Origin: Coemansia sp. RSA 1804
Taxonomy: Eukaryota > Kickxellomycota > Kickxellomycetes > Kickxellales > Kickxellaceae
Length of the DNA: 10,069 bases
Direction of reading: 5' to 3'
Assembly: GCA_027578815.1 (NCBI GenBank)
Contig: JANBTH010000886.1
Span: 1-10,069, forward strand
Notes under the pieces: generated by a model
The model's database searches: none
What the model saw: the letters and a program-made list of their open reading frames with translations, nothing else
Told to the model about the DNA's origin: nothing
Part shown: positions 8,802 through 10,069 of the stretch, piece after piece
Layout of the letters: each line of letters opens with the position of its first letter
How positions within the stretch are numbered: position 1 is the first letter of the stretch
Made by a program: the position numbers and the translations under genes

Positions 8802-8982
8802 TGGCACAATCGATGCTAACATTTGATGCACATTCTGGCATAGTCGGAAATTAGAATTCGATTCTTATTACCATATTTTGTTAGTAATGGGATGCTAAAA
8901 GGTATAAGTACTGAAAACACTCTATGGTTTTGTATGTTTTTAAGAGAGAACTTTTAAAGGGGACAAAATATTAGTTTACTAA

Positions 8983-9599
8983 ATTCTTATTGTAAGAAAG
9001 CTGCAATTCAGGCAGTTTTACAATGTGTTTGGTGGGTTTATTCTGACAAAGATGGAAACCACGTCCCATTCACGAGCTGTTCTGGATGGTGCTTGAGGAA
9101 GCTGCCAGATGGAGCCCATATCGATTGTCGAAGGCGAGGGTGGTGACGGCCGATTCAACTGGCGTGTTGTTATTCCAGGCGAACTCGCACGTCGGGAGGG
9201 TGCAGAATCGGTGACGGTGGAGTTTAAGCACGTAAACAAAAGGCAGGCAAGGAACCCCGGATACCCTGTGCAGCAAGCACACAAGGCGCTCGATCAGATA
9301 ATCACAACCGGGTATGCAGACAACATCAGCAGAAGCCACAAAAGAGTGGACATTGGTGCTGCGATTGGCGATCGGAAAGCAGCAATCAGACAGCGTCTCT
9401 GGGAGCGAGCATCACCGGCGGAGATAGCAGAGGCGCAGGAGAGGGAATGCAGCATTGAAGGATACCAGCGGATTGCCAGACAGGTGGTTTGTCAGTTGAG
9501 ACTCTCGATCAGCAGCTGGCGGATTTTGACATTGCAGGCTGGGTTGACGGCCACGGGTGGATGGCCATTGAGGTCAGCGAAGAATTTAGAGTACTGTAG
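8983..9599 (+). pseudogene. Decayed PD-(D/E)XK nuclease-superfamily gene, 3' part
   Basis: The readable core follows the pattern of PD-(D/E)XK domains often found C-terminally in large fungal families. GDGRFNWRVVIP (about 9139-9174) corresponds to the GxGRxD strand. VTVEFKH (9214-9234) supplies the E-x-K pair. QAHKALDQIITTGYAD is the following helix, and RVDIGAAIGDRK is the last strand. In the first motif Asn (AAC, 9157-9159) stands where the Asp ligand is expected. The same frame continues upstream to about 8983 (FYNVFGGFI..SHSRAVLDGA) but is cut by TGA at 9094-9096. Bases 9093-9123 read more sensibly in the next frame (LRKLPDGAHID). After about 9460 the frame ending at TAG 9597-9599 (LSVETLDQQLADFDIAGWVD) looks more protein-like than the frame of the core. 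A stop, probable frame changes and loss of an active-site residue argue for a pseudogene lacking its 5' part. Family assignment is by pattern only. Confidence 0.6.
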
Positions 9600-9687
9600 T
9601 GTATTAACAATGGGAAAACATGTGCTTTTGTATTCAGAGCCAAAGCCAGAGACAGAGACAGAAAAAGGGGGTCCAGAGCCTGGTTAA
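9109..9687 (+). CDS. Longest intact frame in the nuclease-like remnant
   Basis: 192 codons from ATG to TAA. This is what a gene finder would report at this locus. Residues 13-95 carry the PD-(D/E)XK-like core: N17 at the expected Asp position, E38 and K40, helix 56-70, strand 80-90. From about residue 118 onward the sequence loses the look of a conserved protein (WRILTLQAGLTATGG..., then an acidic PEPKPETETEKGGPEPG tail), which fits translation past a frameshift. The family domain should begin further upstream, so this ATG is probably an internal methionine codon and not an ancestral start. A short expressed protein cannot be excluded, since an AATAAA lies downstream. Confidence 0.35.
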   Translation: MEPISIVEGEGGDGRFNWRVVIPGELARREGAESVTVEFKHVNKRQARNPGYPVQQAHKALDQIITTGYADNISRSHKRVDIGAAIGDRKAAIRQRLWERASPAEIAEAQERECSIEGYQRIARQVVCQLRLSISSWRILTLQAGLTATGGWPLRSAKNLEYCSVLTMGKHVLLYSEPKPETETEKGGPEPG

Positions 9688-9752
9688 TATGCATGAGATT
9701 TGACGTAACAGCATGTGATAGAAAGGAAAAATCGGGGGGAACTGGACAGATC

Positions 9753-9758
9753 AATAAA
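9753..9758 (+). terminator. AATAAA polyadenylation signal
   Basis: A canonical hexamer 66 nt past the stop of the 9109-9687 frame and about 150 nt past the TAG at 9597 that may be the ancestral stop. It is well placed to end a plus-strand transcript from the remnant, though AT-rich spacer could supply it by chance. Confidence 0.35.
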
Positions 9759-9856
9759 CACATTGTGCAAATATTCTCTGGGGAGATAAATAATCATGTT
9801 TGGTTATGTTTTTTTCGTCTCCGCCCTGTCTACAAACATTCTTTATTTCGGACCCC

Positions 9857-9891
9857 TTCTCTTCTCTTCTCTTCCCCTTCCCCTCTCATCT
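9857..9891 (+). repeat. CT-rich tract with (TTCTC)3
   Basis: Three perfect TTCTC units (9857-9871) run into an imperfect C/T stretch. Such pyrimidine tracts commonly precede transcription starts in fungal genes. This one sits 90-120 bp before the ATG at 9978. Confidence 0.6.
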
Positions 9892-9910
9892 ATTACCACG
9901 CATATCATTC

Positions 9911-9948
9911 TATATATTTTGTTCTCTCATTTCCCATTCTTACACGTG
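9911..9948 (+). promoter_or_regulatory. TATA-like run and CACGTG E-box
   Basis: TATATATTTT at 9911-9920 is followed by CACGTG at 9943-9948 within the palindrome ACACGTGT (9942-9949). CACGTG is the core of fungal bHLH sites of the Cbf1/Pho4 type. It lies only 30 bp before the ATG, unusually close and probably inside the leader, so its role as a regulatory site is uncertain. Confidence 0.3.
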
Positions 9949-9977
9949 TTACCTGTCGCCTTGTACTCACCTGAGAA

Positions 9978-10069
9978 ATGCTGTTCCAGCGACTGTACTC
10001 GCTCTGCGTGGCAGGCACGGGCGGCGCAAACGAGTCGCCGGTGCACCGGTACCCGACAACAATAGACAA
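9978..10069 (+). CDS. 5' end of an unidentified gene, cut by window end
   Basis: Thirty complete codons from ATG, still open at the window edge. An in-frame TGA at 9972-9974, directly upstream, sets the ATG as the first possible start, with a G at -3. The peptide starts MLFQRLYSLCVAGTGGANES and ends with an HRYPTTID segment. Codon choice is GC-ending, like FET3, unlike the spacer. The N-terminus (Arg, Leu, Ser, few acids) could be a mitochondrial presequence, but this is too short to judge. I do not recognise the protein. Confidence 0.5.
   Translation, partial: MLFQRLYSLCVAGTGGANESPVHRYPTTID

Larger units (their letters stand above)
8132..8982. other. AT-rich spacer and ABC transporter promoter
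   Basis: This stretch lies between the transporter start (minus strand) and the nuclease-like remnant. It is strongly AT-rich, with a purine-rich run at about 8361-8386 (a CT tract on the minus strand, the transporter's sense strand) and a doubled ATTCTTTTT 9-mer at 8589-8606. The near part presumably holds the transporter promoter. A clear TATA box cannot be chosen among several AT-rich candidates. Two very short plus-strand frames (8405-8500, 8697-8801) are the only ones worth naming. No RNA gene or transposon end is recognised. Confidence 0.6.
9688..9977. other. Intergenic region with promoter-like features
   Basis: This separates the nuclease-like remnant from the gene beginning at 9978. 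It contains, in order, an AATAAA, a CT-rich tract, a TATA-like run and a CACGTG box. Two open frames crossing it (from 9693 and 9796) are pyrimidine-tract products rich in Phe, Leu and Ser and are not believed to be genes. Confidence 0.55.

Noticed and set aside
8850..8870. TTCGATTC resembling a tRNA B-box (also near 133 and 165)
   Set aside because: Flanking bases do not form a T-stem and no A-box or acceptor pairing is found at the right distance.
8375..9665. Shared GAGACAGAAAA at 8375-8385 and 9655-9665, considered as repeat ends of an inserted element
   Set aside because: Low-complexity purine string with no extended similarity. Direct orientation with unrelated flanks does not make a terminal repeat pair.
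9693..10065. Open frames 9693-9974 and 9796-10065 (+)
   Set aside because: They run through the CT tract and promoter-like region, giving Phe/Leu/Ser-rich peptides, and the second overlaps the better-supported frame starting at 9978.

Overview
The window looks like nuclear DNA of a fungus with few introns. It carries a fungal-type Fet3 ferroxidase and a 5.3-kb ABCC transporter, each readable as one uninterrupted frame. Gene starts have a purine at -3, CT-rich leaders and TATA-like boxes, and gene ends have AATAAA-type signals. Long intron-free genes with AT-rich spacers would suit an early-diverging lineage such as Kickxellomycotina (Coemansia-like). That placement is a low-confidence inference.

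Layout: positions 1-982 are non-coding as far as I can see and form the upstream region of a plus-strand FET3 gene (983-2737). FET3 encodes a secreted, membrane-anchored multicopper ferroxidase. It keeps all copper ligands and the three acidic residues that distinguish ferroxidases from laccases. About 100 bp further on it meets a convergent minus-strand gene (2840-8131) for a full-length ABCC/MRP transporter of the yeast Ybt1/Vmr1 type: TMD0, two six-helix domains and two nucleotide-binding domains, the first with the usual degenerate catalytic position. An AT-rich spacer of about 850 bp follows. Next is a plus-strand remnant of a PD-(D/E)XK nuclease-superfamily gene (about 8983-9599). Its core is readable, but it is broken by at least one stop, shows at least one and perhaps three frame changes, and has Asn where the catalytic Asp is expected. 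The last 290 bp form a promoter-like stretch (CT tract, TATA-like run, CACGTG box) before the first 30 codons of an unidentified gene cut by the window end.

How the genes work together: FET3 would oxidise Fe(II) at the plasma membrane for an Ftr1-type permease, which is not in this window. The ABCC protein probably works at the vacuole or another membrane on conjugated organic anions. No shared pathway is evident from the sequence. The two genes differ clearly in codon and base composition. I found no RNA gene, CRISPR array, complete transposon or clearly new multi-gene system. The decayed nuclease-like gene is the least ordinary item.
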